Below are positions 33,701-40,526 of a stretch of DNA of 64,000 nt, piece after piece. A program made the position numbers and the translations under genes. Source of the stretch: Rhynchopus sp. YZ270_cl-10 (lineage: Eukaryota; Euglenozoa; Diplonemea; Diplonemida; Diplonemidae); the NCBI GenBank assembly GCA_964035575.1, contig OZ037897.1:1178001-1242000 (forward strand), written 5' to 3'. Positions within the stretch are counted from its first letter, which is position 1, and every line of letters starts with the position of its first letter. The notes beneath the pieces were generated by a model. That model saw only the letters and a list, made by a program, of their open reading frames with translations, had not been told where the DNA came from and did not search any database.

Positions 33701-36700
33701 GCCATGGGTGAAGGCGGGTTTCGGCTGTTGGATGTGGATGGGTTCGATTTCTTGGGCATCCCCATTGGGTCTGCGGCTTTCTGCGAGGAGTACATGGCCC
33801 GGAAGGTGGACGATTCCCGCCGCAACCTGGAAGCCCTTGTGGACCTCGGGGACTCCCAGGCAGCCTTCTACGTACTGAGATACTGCGAAGGCTACTGCCG
33901 CATGGTGTTCTACATGCGGGGGATCCCACAGTGCGCGGAGTACCTGACGGCTTTTGACGACCTGATTGACAGGTGCCTGGCTGCGCTTCTGCATGACCCG
34001 GATGGGGCGCTGCCGGAGTTGGCAAGGGCGCAGGCGGCGCTTCCTGTGGCGCTTGGGGGGCTGGGTATCCGTCGCACAGTGGACCATCGGACGGCTGCGT
34101 CCCTCGCCTCTCAGTCAGGGAACCTGCAACTGTCGCAGGCCTTGGACCCTGCCTTCACCTGGGATGAGGAGAGATGGAACAGCGCGGCTGAGGAGTACAA
34201 CTCCAGGGTACCGGTGGCGTTTCACGTGGACAGGGCTCAGCCGAAGAAGATCCTGGAGCAGCAGAGTCTGTCATCTGCGGTGATTGACGCCCAGGCAGAC
34301 AAGTTGATGCAACAGCTCTGCATGCGAGACCGAGCACGGATGAAGTCCCTTCTCCTGCCGCTTTCTGGGACGTACCTCACGGCGACACCCTCAGCAAGGA
34401 ACCAGATGTCTTCAGCGGACTTTGCGGTTGTGACCCGTTTCCGACTAGGGGTGGCCATCCATGCGGAGGGAACGACTTGCTCGGCATGTCAGGGGGGGCA
34501 GAAAAGGGTTGTCATGGACTCCTTTGGCGACCACACCTTTGGCTGCCCCTACGCCAAACACCGCGTCGCCCGCCACAACGCCTTGCGGGATTCGGTGTAC
34601 AGAGCGGCTCAAGGGGCGGGCTTGGACCCTGCTTTGGAGGAGACCGTGAGAGTGGATTTGGAGTCGAAGAAGCGGCCAGGCGACGTCTACCTCCCAGTAG
34701 GAGTGGCGGAAAATGGACCTCGTTGTTTGGACATCACCCACGTGTGCCCCACCTTGCCTTCCTACAGAACAGGGGCCTCGAAGTTTGTGGGCTGGTCGGC
34801 GAAGAACCAGGGCCAGGTCAAACGGGAGAAGCACGAGCGGGATTTGAACAAGATCAACACCAAGTTCTCCCCTATTGTGTTTGAAGCCTTCGGGGGTGCA
34901 GGCGACGAGGCGAACCTCTTGATTGCGCAGCTTGGAGGCCTGACGACGGGACAGACGTCGCACCTGACAGGGTCGGCAGAGTTGCGCATCCGGGAGAGCA
35001 TTGCGGTGGCGTACCAGAAAAAGGTCGCATCTTCCTTTCTGGAGCGGGGTGCTATGTGTGTAGGGATTGCCACCCTGAAGCGGGAGCCGTGTGTGGAGGT
35101 AGATGTGGCACCGTCTGCAGAGGACATGGACCGGTTTGGACGCCGCAGTGCAGGGGCCGTGGAACCTCTCTGTGATGATGCGAACCCTGACGACGATATG
35201 AGTCGTCCTGCTCCAGACCGGTCGGAGGAGCAGCAGGGGAAGCGCAAGAGGGACGTGAAGCCGGACCACGTGGAGCCACCGAGGAAGCGGACCGGGAGGT
35301 TCGATTCGGCTACCGTGATTCCGGAAGGGCCGGGTCTCGATGTGGTGCGTGAGTGGGAGTTTTTGCGTGAGTGCCCGGCAGCGCAGAGGCCTCGGGCGAC
35401 GGAACAGGCGGCCAAGCTGGGAGCCTCGAAGGTGACTTGGTCGTTTGTGGCGGGGGACTGTGCTTTTGAGGCTTTGCTCTTCGCCACTGGGCGCACGGAT
35501 TTGTCGGTGGAGGGTCTGCGCCAGGCGGCAGTGAAGAAGGTCCAGGGCCGCGCTGATCTGTCGAGTGCGGCTGTCCCTAATTTTGGGGTCTGGCAGCGGC
35601 TGATGACGAGTGGGGACAGAGGAGACGAGCGTACGTGGGCGGATGCCATTGCAGTGGCGGGGGCAGGGGAGGCTCTTGAGGTATCTGTGGTCATCCTCAA
35701 CGAGTTCGCCCGCCCTTCTCTGATGGTGCCAAGAAAACGGCCTAAGGCAGTGGTCCTTCTCCTCCACTCGGGTGATCAGGATGCGGCAGATGGATCCGGC
35801 AGTATCCCGGGACACTACGAGCCCCTCACCATGGACCCGGCTCTGCAGCAGCACATCCTGTCTTTTGAGGCCACAGGTGGTAAGGGGGAGTGCCAGTCAG
35901 AGCGCCCCATGGCTTTTGTGGGAGCGAGGGAGGCGGAGGCGTCGAACACTTTCCTGCAGTGCGAACAATGCAGCAAGCTCTTCGATGCGTCGGACGCACA
36001 CTTCTGCTGTCACACGTGTGGTGGCTTGGCATGTCTGCACTGCGCTCAGGGGTCCAAGCACTGCCCTCTGTCGCAAATTGGCAGGGCGGAATACTTCAGT
36101 GCCCTGTCTTTTTTGCACTCGAATGTTCCGGCTCAGGCTGCCTCTGCGGAGGGGAGCGGAGACCCACCACCTAAACGGGCTCCTTCTCCAGCAGTGCCAG
36201 CTCCCGAGGGCGAGGACGTCGAGGAGGTAGACACGCCAATGGCGGGCGAAGAGGGGCAGCAGGCAGAACAGAAGCAGCAGAAGCACGAGAAGCAACGGAA
36301 ACAGCAGAAGCAGCAACAACAAAAGGCGGACCAGGAGAAGAAGGAAGCGTTGCAGCGTGCGTCGGACGCGTGGCAGCAAGCCCTGGAGGTACGGCGGGAG
36401 CATCGTCGGTCGTGGGGACCGGATTTGGCCGCGCTTCGGGGCACTTTTGGCGACCGCCAGCAGGAGTTGAGTCGTTTCCTGGAGGAACAGAATGTGCGTC
36501 TGGACCAGGCGAAGGCGGCGGACAGGCATCGTGTGGAGGAGCTGACCGCCAGGCACAAGCGGGAACTCGCAGAGGACGCGAAGAGGATGCATGCGCAGTA
36601 CTTGGAAGACTGCGATCGGCACCCCGAAGCAGGAGAGTCGCTCCGGGCGGAGTATGACAGGCAACGCTGCGAGAGGCATTACGCCATCGCAGCTAAGCAT

Positions 36701-38062
36701 GAGTCGGAGCAGAAGGCGACCACTCTGGTGTTGACGGCGGTGAACCTCTCCCGACAGCTGGAGGCAGAACGCATGGTGGCATACGGGCGGTGCTTTGGGG
36801 TGGTGTGCGAAGGGCGGCTATTCCTCCCCTGCCATGCGGTGCGGAGAGCGGTGGGCGACGACCCTGAAGGACTCGAACCTGACTGTGTCGGCGACTGGAT
36901 GGCTCTCTTTGGTCCTCAAGGTGCTTCTCCGTGCCCGGGCGAGTTCCTGTACTGCTGGGCGACACAGCAGCCGTGGAGTGGGAACGGGGAGGGGGACGGT
37001 GATTGCCCGGAGTCGGTGGTCGCCCGTCAGGCGGTTAGGAAGATAGCAGGGGAGGCCGGATACTGCGACACCTGGGGCAAGACCAGCGCGGTCATCGTCG
37101 TTCGGGAAGGCAGGGTCAGCTGGGGAACCCCTTCTCGGGATCAGCTGGAGGAGGAGGTGGGGCGACAGGCCGAGGCGGCAGACACCGAGGTGCGTGTGAA
37201 GGTGGAGGAGATGGATGATGATGAGCAGGAGCAGGAGGAGGACCTCGACACCGCGATGGAGGGGGCGGATCGCTCGCATTCTCTGTCAGTGGAAGGCATC
37301 CCTGACCAGAAGAAGCAAGCGAGGGTGAGGGAATTGCTGAGGGCGCAGAGCGAGGCTTGGATGTGGACGGAGGAGGAGCGGACGGAGAGGGGGGGTCTTT
37401 TCCCGTGCCTCACCATGGGGTCGCCGGTGCCTTCTTCTGTGACGAAGTGGATCTCCCTGTTCCACTACCGTCAGGGAGAGAAACAGGATGGCAGACCCTT
37501 GTTGTCACTCCCCCTCTCTACCGCTACTTTCACTCAGTGGTATGAGGTGATGAAGGTGGTGGGTTTGCATGAGTGGTCGGTTAAGGAAAAGTGCAAGGCA
37601 AAGTCGACGTTGCATGCCCTGACGGACAACCGGAGCAGTAGGGGGCAGGCCTTTGCAGCGGAGAGTACAAGGAGGGAGAATGAGGCACGAGCGGCTCGAG
37701 AGGGAATAGGCCGACAACCTCAAGCCTCCTCTTCTTCTTCTTCTTCCTCCACCTCTGCAGGCCGTGGCACTACAACCTCCATCGCCCAACCTGCAGTCTC
37801 CACTTCTTCCTCCTCCTCATCGGCAGGCCGTGGCAATGCAACCTCCTCCGCCCAACCTGCTCCTTCCCCAGCTCCCAAAGGACCCCAGCGCCATGCAGCT
37901 CAGGGTAGGTCCAACACGTCGAACGTGTTCACCGACTCAGTGGCACAAGCGACGCAGCATGTGCTCTCGCCCCAGGAGGTGCAGAGAGGGCGCAATGGTC
38001 GCGGTGGTGGACAGAAGGGGAGACAGAGCGGAGGAAGGAAGGGGAACAAGGGGAAGAATTAG
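27758..38062 (+). CDS. LINE polyprotein A2 (same architecture as A1)
   Basis: 3,434 residues from the ATG matching that of A1. All domains are present 314 residues further on because of the longer Ser/Asn-rich region: OTU-like Cys (NDCGYVAL), C2H2 finger, reverse transcriptase with KIDYRNAFN and YLDDG, CCHC plus RLE, second OTU (GDCAFEAL/GHYEPL), Cys/His cluster, coiled coil and basic tail. Downstream of the low-complexity region it differs from A1 by few residues (for example A-to-S after KHPAAAD, and MP to TP near PMAGEEG). The frame is retained despite large repeat-length change, which supports translation of the Ser/Asn frame. Same inferred role: RNA binding, target nicking and reverse transcription in cis. 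Confidence 0.93.
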   Translation: MRRKALLGALWVVLHVCISSSSRCYTNSSSNSSNSSNSSICYTSCNCSRSNNGSNKSSNSSNSSNSSNSSNSSNSSNSSNSSNSSNSSNSSNSSNSSNSSNSSNSSNSSNSSNSSNSSNSSNNISCINSSSRSTNIRSGSFLCYNSFLISGRSPIPPLFYPKKRPLEPNNPSSCSFDSSNKNVCGGNKVKNCCHNNPHPPSPHDIPKKRQCMPNHISGCNCDSSKNEIFGVLGGVPVSPLVCSSSSKGLYSSSSNSRLYSFFTSSSKGFSSSGSNSRSNSRHNSSLNSSSNGFCGSSSNGGSSSVSSSSSSSSSSSNSRHNNSFNCSSKDFCSSSSNSRSNSRHNSSFNSSSNGFCGSSSNGGSSSVSNSSSSSSSNSRHNSSLNSSSNGFCSSSSNSVSKSSSSYRHNSSFISSSKDFCGSSSNGRSNSSSNSRLSSSFNSSSKDFCSSVSNSRSSSSSNSRHNSSLNSSSNGFCSSSSNSVSKSSSSNRHNSSFISSSKDFCGSSSNGRSNSSSNSRLNSSFNSSSKDFCSSGSNSRSNSVSKSSSSSSSNSRHNSSFNCSSKDFGSSSSNSRSNSRLSSSFNSSSKDFCSSVSNSRSSSSSNSRHNSSLNSSSNGFCSSSSNSVSKSSSSNRHNSRHNSSFISSSKDFCGSSSNGRSNSSSNSRLNSSFNSSSIDFCSSSSNSRSNSRHNSGFNSSSNGFCGSSSNGGSSSVSNSSSSSSSNSRHNSSFNSSSIDFCSSSSNSVSKSSSSNRHNSRHNSSFISSSKDFCGSSSNGRSNSSSNSRLNSSFNSSSKDFCSSGSNSRSNSVSKSSSSSSSNSRHNSSFNCSSIDFCSSSSNSRSNSSTNINSRRSNNNLGGGERGMLVFGVSLEGREGQSGCVMMRVWQKGCVQIEFWFDWWCNLWEVFTSLRQPDPCWVVEAPEWGVFVSFAVLDLWKDRRAPTLSHLILWLVGRRTRRTRRGHRSLNWTKSQAGRLRRRKAPCNRPPSPAAHPVFRRIRVADALRGALQCVAIWVLVFVGSELGRSAPHVLGCALFRDAEVLGVGLLRGLCRVRRGWRWLEGASERVRRWTGGIRVAASLVRASVMGVGQLSVCAAEWVWVAWSAGGCLAGFVALVGVARPLGWVLLLEVRRVAARRWTRRIGMAFGMLVVSLLVLLSLLWRAVTPWDLRPAPADPEHPISLSPFALTGGCANVNAPAYTEQAVSVDATLAKFGAKRIPNVSTNDCGYVALHLWDHDTQPDVRAMRKQLYDTAVEVSNRLVQVLGSQEAMTEFANGVTGEAHLNHLGLQLTATASRINIVVVQASEENPLVRITPGSKRVAKSYAESFQAKLPTVVIALCDSHFEAVELVPEVGKTKEGMAEKMRKEARQAVLDTAHLDGIIPTNTTTTAPLATKLGHINADRVFCPFDGCRAGILSSSDAVGGLSRKGLLQHMRRHQADGAYIPDELLGHLGMSRCANDQCDMLLPQSKEVCNTCTVHFGEEGFTAPSPSSRGMLTDQDDLPSFEVMGTTRIQLKGGCPDKHLQLYSELFLRVLMDILEYQDEVAWKRLALFFTVLHRTRTERGGKDQERRLTSTWGKDLEAWKAGQYVALWEQTVEERKPRPSGWSDEDTDEGRRKRTIAKARAGLPSQAMSCATSDGLAPQTPATLEKLQTKHPAAADSKALEQADWPQPQEVPPVTVVEVMKALRSMPKSSAAGPSNVTGAHLRTLCLQRRAKGTLAALAAVLTSLARGNAPVEVAEFFAGANLVALRKPAKGPGLEEDVRPIAVGDTLRRLVGKILSARVRVPARTLLLRGNQVGVATARGAAVATDVISQYAVRNRGKGKVILKIDYRNAFNCVDRLSMLRAVDANLPELAPWVRWCYLEPSSLFYGGDTIRSQRGAQQGDPLGPLLFSLTIHQMALELKGHPGLDGTLWYLDDGSLRGSPKAVFEAYQVLRTRSSELGLEVNANKCELISTGGVSKEDLEAVGFTLNEGGQDAMGEGGFRLLDVDGFDFLGIPIGSAAFCEEYMARKVDDSRRNLEALVDLGDSQAAFYVLRYCEGYCRMVFYMRGIPQCAEYLTAFDDLIDRCLAALLHDPDGALPELARAQAALPVALGGLGIRRTVDHRTAASLASQSGNLQLSQALDPAFTWDEERWNSAAEEYNSRVPVAFHVDRAQPKKILEQQSLSSAVIDAQADKLMQQLCMRDRARMKSLLLPLSGTYLTATPSARNQMSSADFAVVTRFRLGVAIHAEGTTCSACQGGQKRVVMDSFGDHTFGCPYAKHRVARHNALRDSVYRAAQGAGLDPALEETVRVDLESKKRPGDVYLPVGVAENGPRCLDITHVCPTLPSYRTGASKFVGWSAKNQGQVKREKHERDLNKINTKFSPIVFEAFGGAGDEANLLIAQLGGLTTGQTSHLTGSAELRIRESIAVAYQKKVASSFLERGAMCVGIATLKREPCVEVDVAPSAEDMDRFGRRSAGAVEPLCDDANPDDDMSRPAPDRSEEQQGKRKRDVKPDHVEPPRKRTGRFDSATVIPEGPGLDVVREWEFLRECPAAQRPRATEQAAKLGASKVTWSFVAGDCAFEALLFATGRTDLSVEGLRQAAVKKVQGRADLSSAAVPNFGVWQRLMTSGDRGDERTWADAIAVAGAGEALEVSVVILNEFARPSLMVPRKRPKAVVLLLHSGDQDAADGSGSIPGHYEPLTMDPALQQHILSFEATGGKGECQSERPMAFVGAREAEASNTFLQCEQCSKLFDASDAHFCCHTCGGLACLHCAQGSKHCPLSQIGRAEYFSALSFLHSNVPAQAASAEGSGDPPPKRAPSPAVPAPEGEDVEEVDTPMAGEEGQQAEQKQQKHEKQRKQQKQQQQKADQEKKEALQRASDAWQQALEVRREHRRSWGPDLAALRGTFGDRQQELSRFLEEQNVRLDQAKAADRHRVEELTARHKRELAEDAKRMHAQYLEDCDRHPEAGESLRAEYDRQRCERHYAIAAKHESEQKATTLVLTAVNLSRQLEAERMVAYGRCFGVVCEGRLFLPCHAVRRAVGDDPEGLEPDCVGDWMALFGPQGASPCPGEFLYCWATQQPWSGNGEGDGDCPESVVARQAVRKIAGEAGYCDTWGKTSAVIVVREGRVSWGTPSRDQLEEEVGRQAEAADTEVRVKVEEMDDDEQEQEEDLDTAMEGADRSHSLSVEGIPDQKKQARVRELLRAQSEAWMWTEEERTERGGLFPCLTMGSPVPSSVTKWISLFHYRQGEKQDGRPLLSLPLSTATFTQWYEVMKVVGLHEWSVKEKCKAKSTLHALTDNRSSRGQAFAAESTRRENEARAAREGIGRQPQASSSSSSSSTSAGRGTTTSIAQPAVSTSSSSSSAGRGNATSSAQPAPSPAPKGPQRHAAQGRSNTSNVFTDSVAQATQHVLSPQEVQRGRNGRGGGQKGRQSGGRKGNKGKN
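27809..28130 (+). repeat. CAG/CAA microsatellite in LINE A2
   Basis: Shorter counterpart of the A1 tract, interrupted by a non-repeat piece at about 27874-27925. In the Gln frame it has an early stop, while the Ser/Asn frame stays open. Confidence 0.9.
28480..30316 (+). repeat. Expanded coding minisatellite in LINE A2
   Basis: Same degenerate units as A1 but more than twice as long, with higher-order blocks (for example the stretch around 29160-29450 resembles 29580-29800 and 29990-30240). This indicates unequal exchange or slippage after the copies separated. Confidence 0.9.
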
Positions 38063-39011
38063 AGTGAGAGTTAGAGGGTGAGAGTGTGTGTATAGAAGCG
38101 TGTAGAGAATGACAGTTTGCCCCATGTTTATTTTTAACCCTTTTTATTTTGTGTTTTTTGTTCTTTTCATCCTTTGGGGTTTGCCCCCCCCTTTCCCCCC
38201 TTTCCGCCCCCCTTCCTTTTTGTTAATATTTTTGGTTGGCTGCTGGCTAGGACGGGTCTACCCCAGCGACGGCCCTTACCCCTTGGACGAGGCTCTGAGG
38301 GTAGAGGGCAGTCTTGGAGTAAGACCTGTCTAAGAGCCAGGCCAGTGGCATCAGGAGCCATTGGGCCACTTTTATAGATTGTGCAGTAGAGTAGAGTTTG
38401 TACAGAACTCTTGTCCTTTGAGTTTCTTTTTTCACTCCTTTAGTTTTTCATTTTTACCTTGTGAAGGTCAATTTCAATTTTTCATTTTTCAAAACCACCA
38501 CAGGTAAGCACGAGACCCACCATTGTTGTTGTTGATTTTGTTGTGCGTTATTGTTGTTTTCCCCTTTGGGTGTCAGTCAGTCGGGTCAGGTCACACTTAC
38601 AGAAGTTCTCAAAAATTTTCACCAAAAAGAAAACTACTAAAAAGATTATGGAACTTCCTTTTTATTTGTTTGTGTGTTACAGAGGAAACGGCTCACTCAA
38701 TCCCCTCCTTCTCCTCTCCTCCCCTCCCCAAGACAAAGCAAAATAAAACTACACCGGTAGACAGAGCAACCCTCCCGTCCCATCCCCTCCCCTTTTCCTT
38801 TTGGGAAAAATTGCACTCACATACGACCCTTTTGCTTATTTGCAGGGAAGTGTTGGTTGTAGTTGTCCCACATGCTTTCTATTTTAGTGCCACTAACTGT
38901 GTTTTCAGGCACTGTCTTGCCAGTACAATAGTAAAGTGCCCTTGTCTGGACATCTAGCTGTTTACATACTCGCTTGACTAGTAAGTACCCCCTCTGTCAC
39001 TGGATGTAGAT
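38063..39011 (+). other. 3' UTR of LINE A2
   Basis: Nearly identical to the A1 3' UTR through CTGGATGTAGAT. It includes CACAG|GTAAGC- and TTACAG-like splice signals (about 38500-38680) that are retained in the DNA. No open reading frame is credible. Confidence 0.8.
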
Positions 39012-39028
39012 AAAAAAAAAAAAAAAAA

Positions 39029-39114
<86 letters not shown>

Positions 39115-39117
<3 letters not shown>

Positions 39118-39149
39118 CCTTAGCTCCTTAGCTCCTTAGCTCCTTAGCT
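39115..39149. repeat. (GCTCCTTA)n spacer after A2
   Basis: About 4.4 octamers ending in TTAGCT, after which an antisense 5S fragment begins. The same spacer and junction recur at 53385-53419. Confidence 0.95.
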
Positions 39150-39241
39150 GGTCACCCAAGCCGGTACTATCCAGGGATTTTGGTATCTAACCTCTCGATT
39201 CAGCCGCATTGAGGTGCTTGCACATGAGTATGGCTGAATCC
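39150..39241 (-). pseudogene. 5S rRNA gene fragment, antisense and 3'-truncated
   Basis: Read on the minus strand, it begins GGATTCAGCCATACTC and ends GGATAGTACCGGCTTGGGTGACC-like, which lines up without gaps over 86 nt with a typical protist 5S rRNA (conserved GCCATAC, ACCT, GAGAGGTTAG in the A-box position, TAGTACC, GGGTGACC). About 27 nt of the 3' end, including the closing strand of helix I, is missing, and the octamer begins there. It is identical in the second tandem unit. Confidence 0.75.
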
Positions 39242-39546
39242 TAAAAAACCTTTTTTTTTGACGACCTGATTGACAGGTGCCTGGCTGCGCTTCTGCATGA
39301 CCCGGATGGGGCGCTGCCGGAGTTGGCAAGGGCGCAGGCGGCGCTTCCTGTGGCGCTTGGGGGGCTGGGTATCCGTCGCACAGTGGACCATCGGACGGCT
39401 GCGTCCCTCGCCTCTCAGTCAGGGAACCTGCAACTGTCGCAGGCCTTGGACCCTGCGTTCACCTGGGATGAGGAGAGATGGAACAGCGCGGCTGAGGAGT
39501 ACAACTCCAGGGTACCGGTGGCGTTTCACGTGGACAGGGCTCAGCC

Positions 39547-39563
39547 GAAGAAGATCCTGGAGC
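39547..39563 (+). repeat. Left 17-bp target-site duplication
   Basis: GAAGAAGATCCTGGAGC here and again at 40527-40543, occurring once in uninterrupted A1 (22587-22603). It marks the insertion of 39564-40526. Confidence 0.92.
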
Positions 39564-40526
39564 GGGGTTCATTTTTTTTTACACAAAAAACTATGTTAAG
39601 ACGAAATCCTACCGATGTGCCTACATGGGGCGTCCCCCGTTAGTAGTGCGCCAGATGAGGGGCATGAAGCGAAAAGCGGCTAAAGGTGCAGGCCTGTGTT
39701 GCAGCACAGGTCTGGAGAGTTGAGGCAACTCGCCTGCTGAGCGTGAGAGGAATCAAGGCAGAGGTTCGCTGTCCAAGTAAAACCTACCCTGGTCATCCTC
39801 TGCCTGTTTTGTTTTCTGTCGTGATTGTTTGTGTTTGTGGGCGGGATCAGATGGGTGGAGGGTGTTTGCTTTTTGTTTAGCTTGGAGAAGGGCCACTCTC
39901 GCACACTCCTTGTTATCTATCATCTAGTTTCATTTTTTCATGCATCCCCAAAGTATGTAGACAGAGAGTCAAGACCACCTTGGCCAAAAGGGTTTTTTCA
40001 CCACACTTTTCTTTTGCTTCCATTCGTGGAAGCGTTTGCTTTTCTTCTGTTCCTGGCCTGACGTGTGTTCAACAGGTGTGCTATTTTTACTGAGTGGAAT
40101 CCATTTTTCTTTTTCCAGGTGAGGCACTAAAACAAGACATCCTGCAGACAACGAAACAATGGGCACGTGTGTTTTTTATTCTCCCTTCCCTTCTTTTAAG
40201 TAAGGAGGATTAGGTCTTCTTTTTTTCCTTTTTTTGCCCCATAAGTGTGACGCCTGTGTATTCAAATTGATTAAAAAGAATAAAAAACAAACACACGATG
40301 CAGTTTCTTGTTTTGTTTAGGAGGAAGTGGCCACTTACTTTACTTTACCGCCCACCTTTTATACTAAAACTTGAAACACCGACCTTTTTTGGTCATCATT
40401 TTTTCATTTCCTTTTTCCTTTTCCATTTTCCTGTTCATTTTATTGTCTTTATTGTTTACTCCATTCTTCCTTTTTCCTTTCTTCTATTCTCACATACAAA
40501 AAAAGACCAAGTACATAAAAGAGAAA
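39564..40526. mobile_element. 963-bp non-coding insertion with 17-bp duplications, unknown family
   Basis: Inserted in the RLE-upstream part of A3. It begins GGGGTTCATTTTTTTTTACAC and ends in an A-rich ...ACATAAAAGAGAAA before the right duplication, which suits a retroposon in plus orientation. No coding frame is credible. The first 240 bp can form several stable stems: CCTGTG/CACAGG (about 39693-39710), GAGTT/AACTC (about 39715-39730) and GGCAGAGG/CCTCTGCC (about 39757-39806), which suggests a structured RNA at its head. The remaining 700 bp is T-rich. I do not recognise the RNA. Confidence 0.75.

Larger units (their letters stand above)
27506..39114 (+). mobile_element. Family A LINE, copy A2 (full length)
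   Basis: 11.6-kb copy in the same orientation, starting with the same ACTACGTTTACA after CTTAGCT. It differs from A1 in having three rather than one 17-nt 5' repeats, a longer coding minisatellite, scattered substitutions, and a tail that runs straight from GTAGAT into A-rich sequence (39012-39114, with one GT) without the 29-nt module. It ends directly at GCTCCTTA. The open reading frame is intact. Confidence 0.95.

Noticed and set aside
16828-39114. A1 and A2 as an LTR element with direct repeats
   Set aside because: The similarity covers whole elements, the ends carry poly(A), the RT is followed by an RLE and there is no integrase or RNase H.
39150-39241. Spliced-leader or snRNA gene
   Set aside because: The minus strand aligns without gaps to 5S rRNA landmarks, while no Sm site or leader-donor pattern is present.
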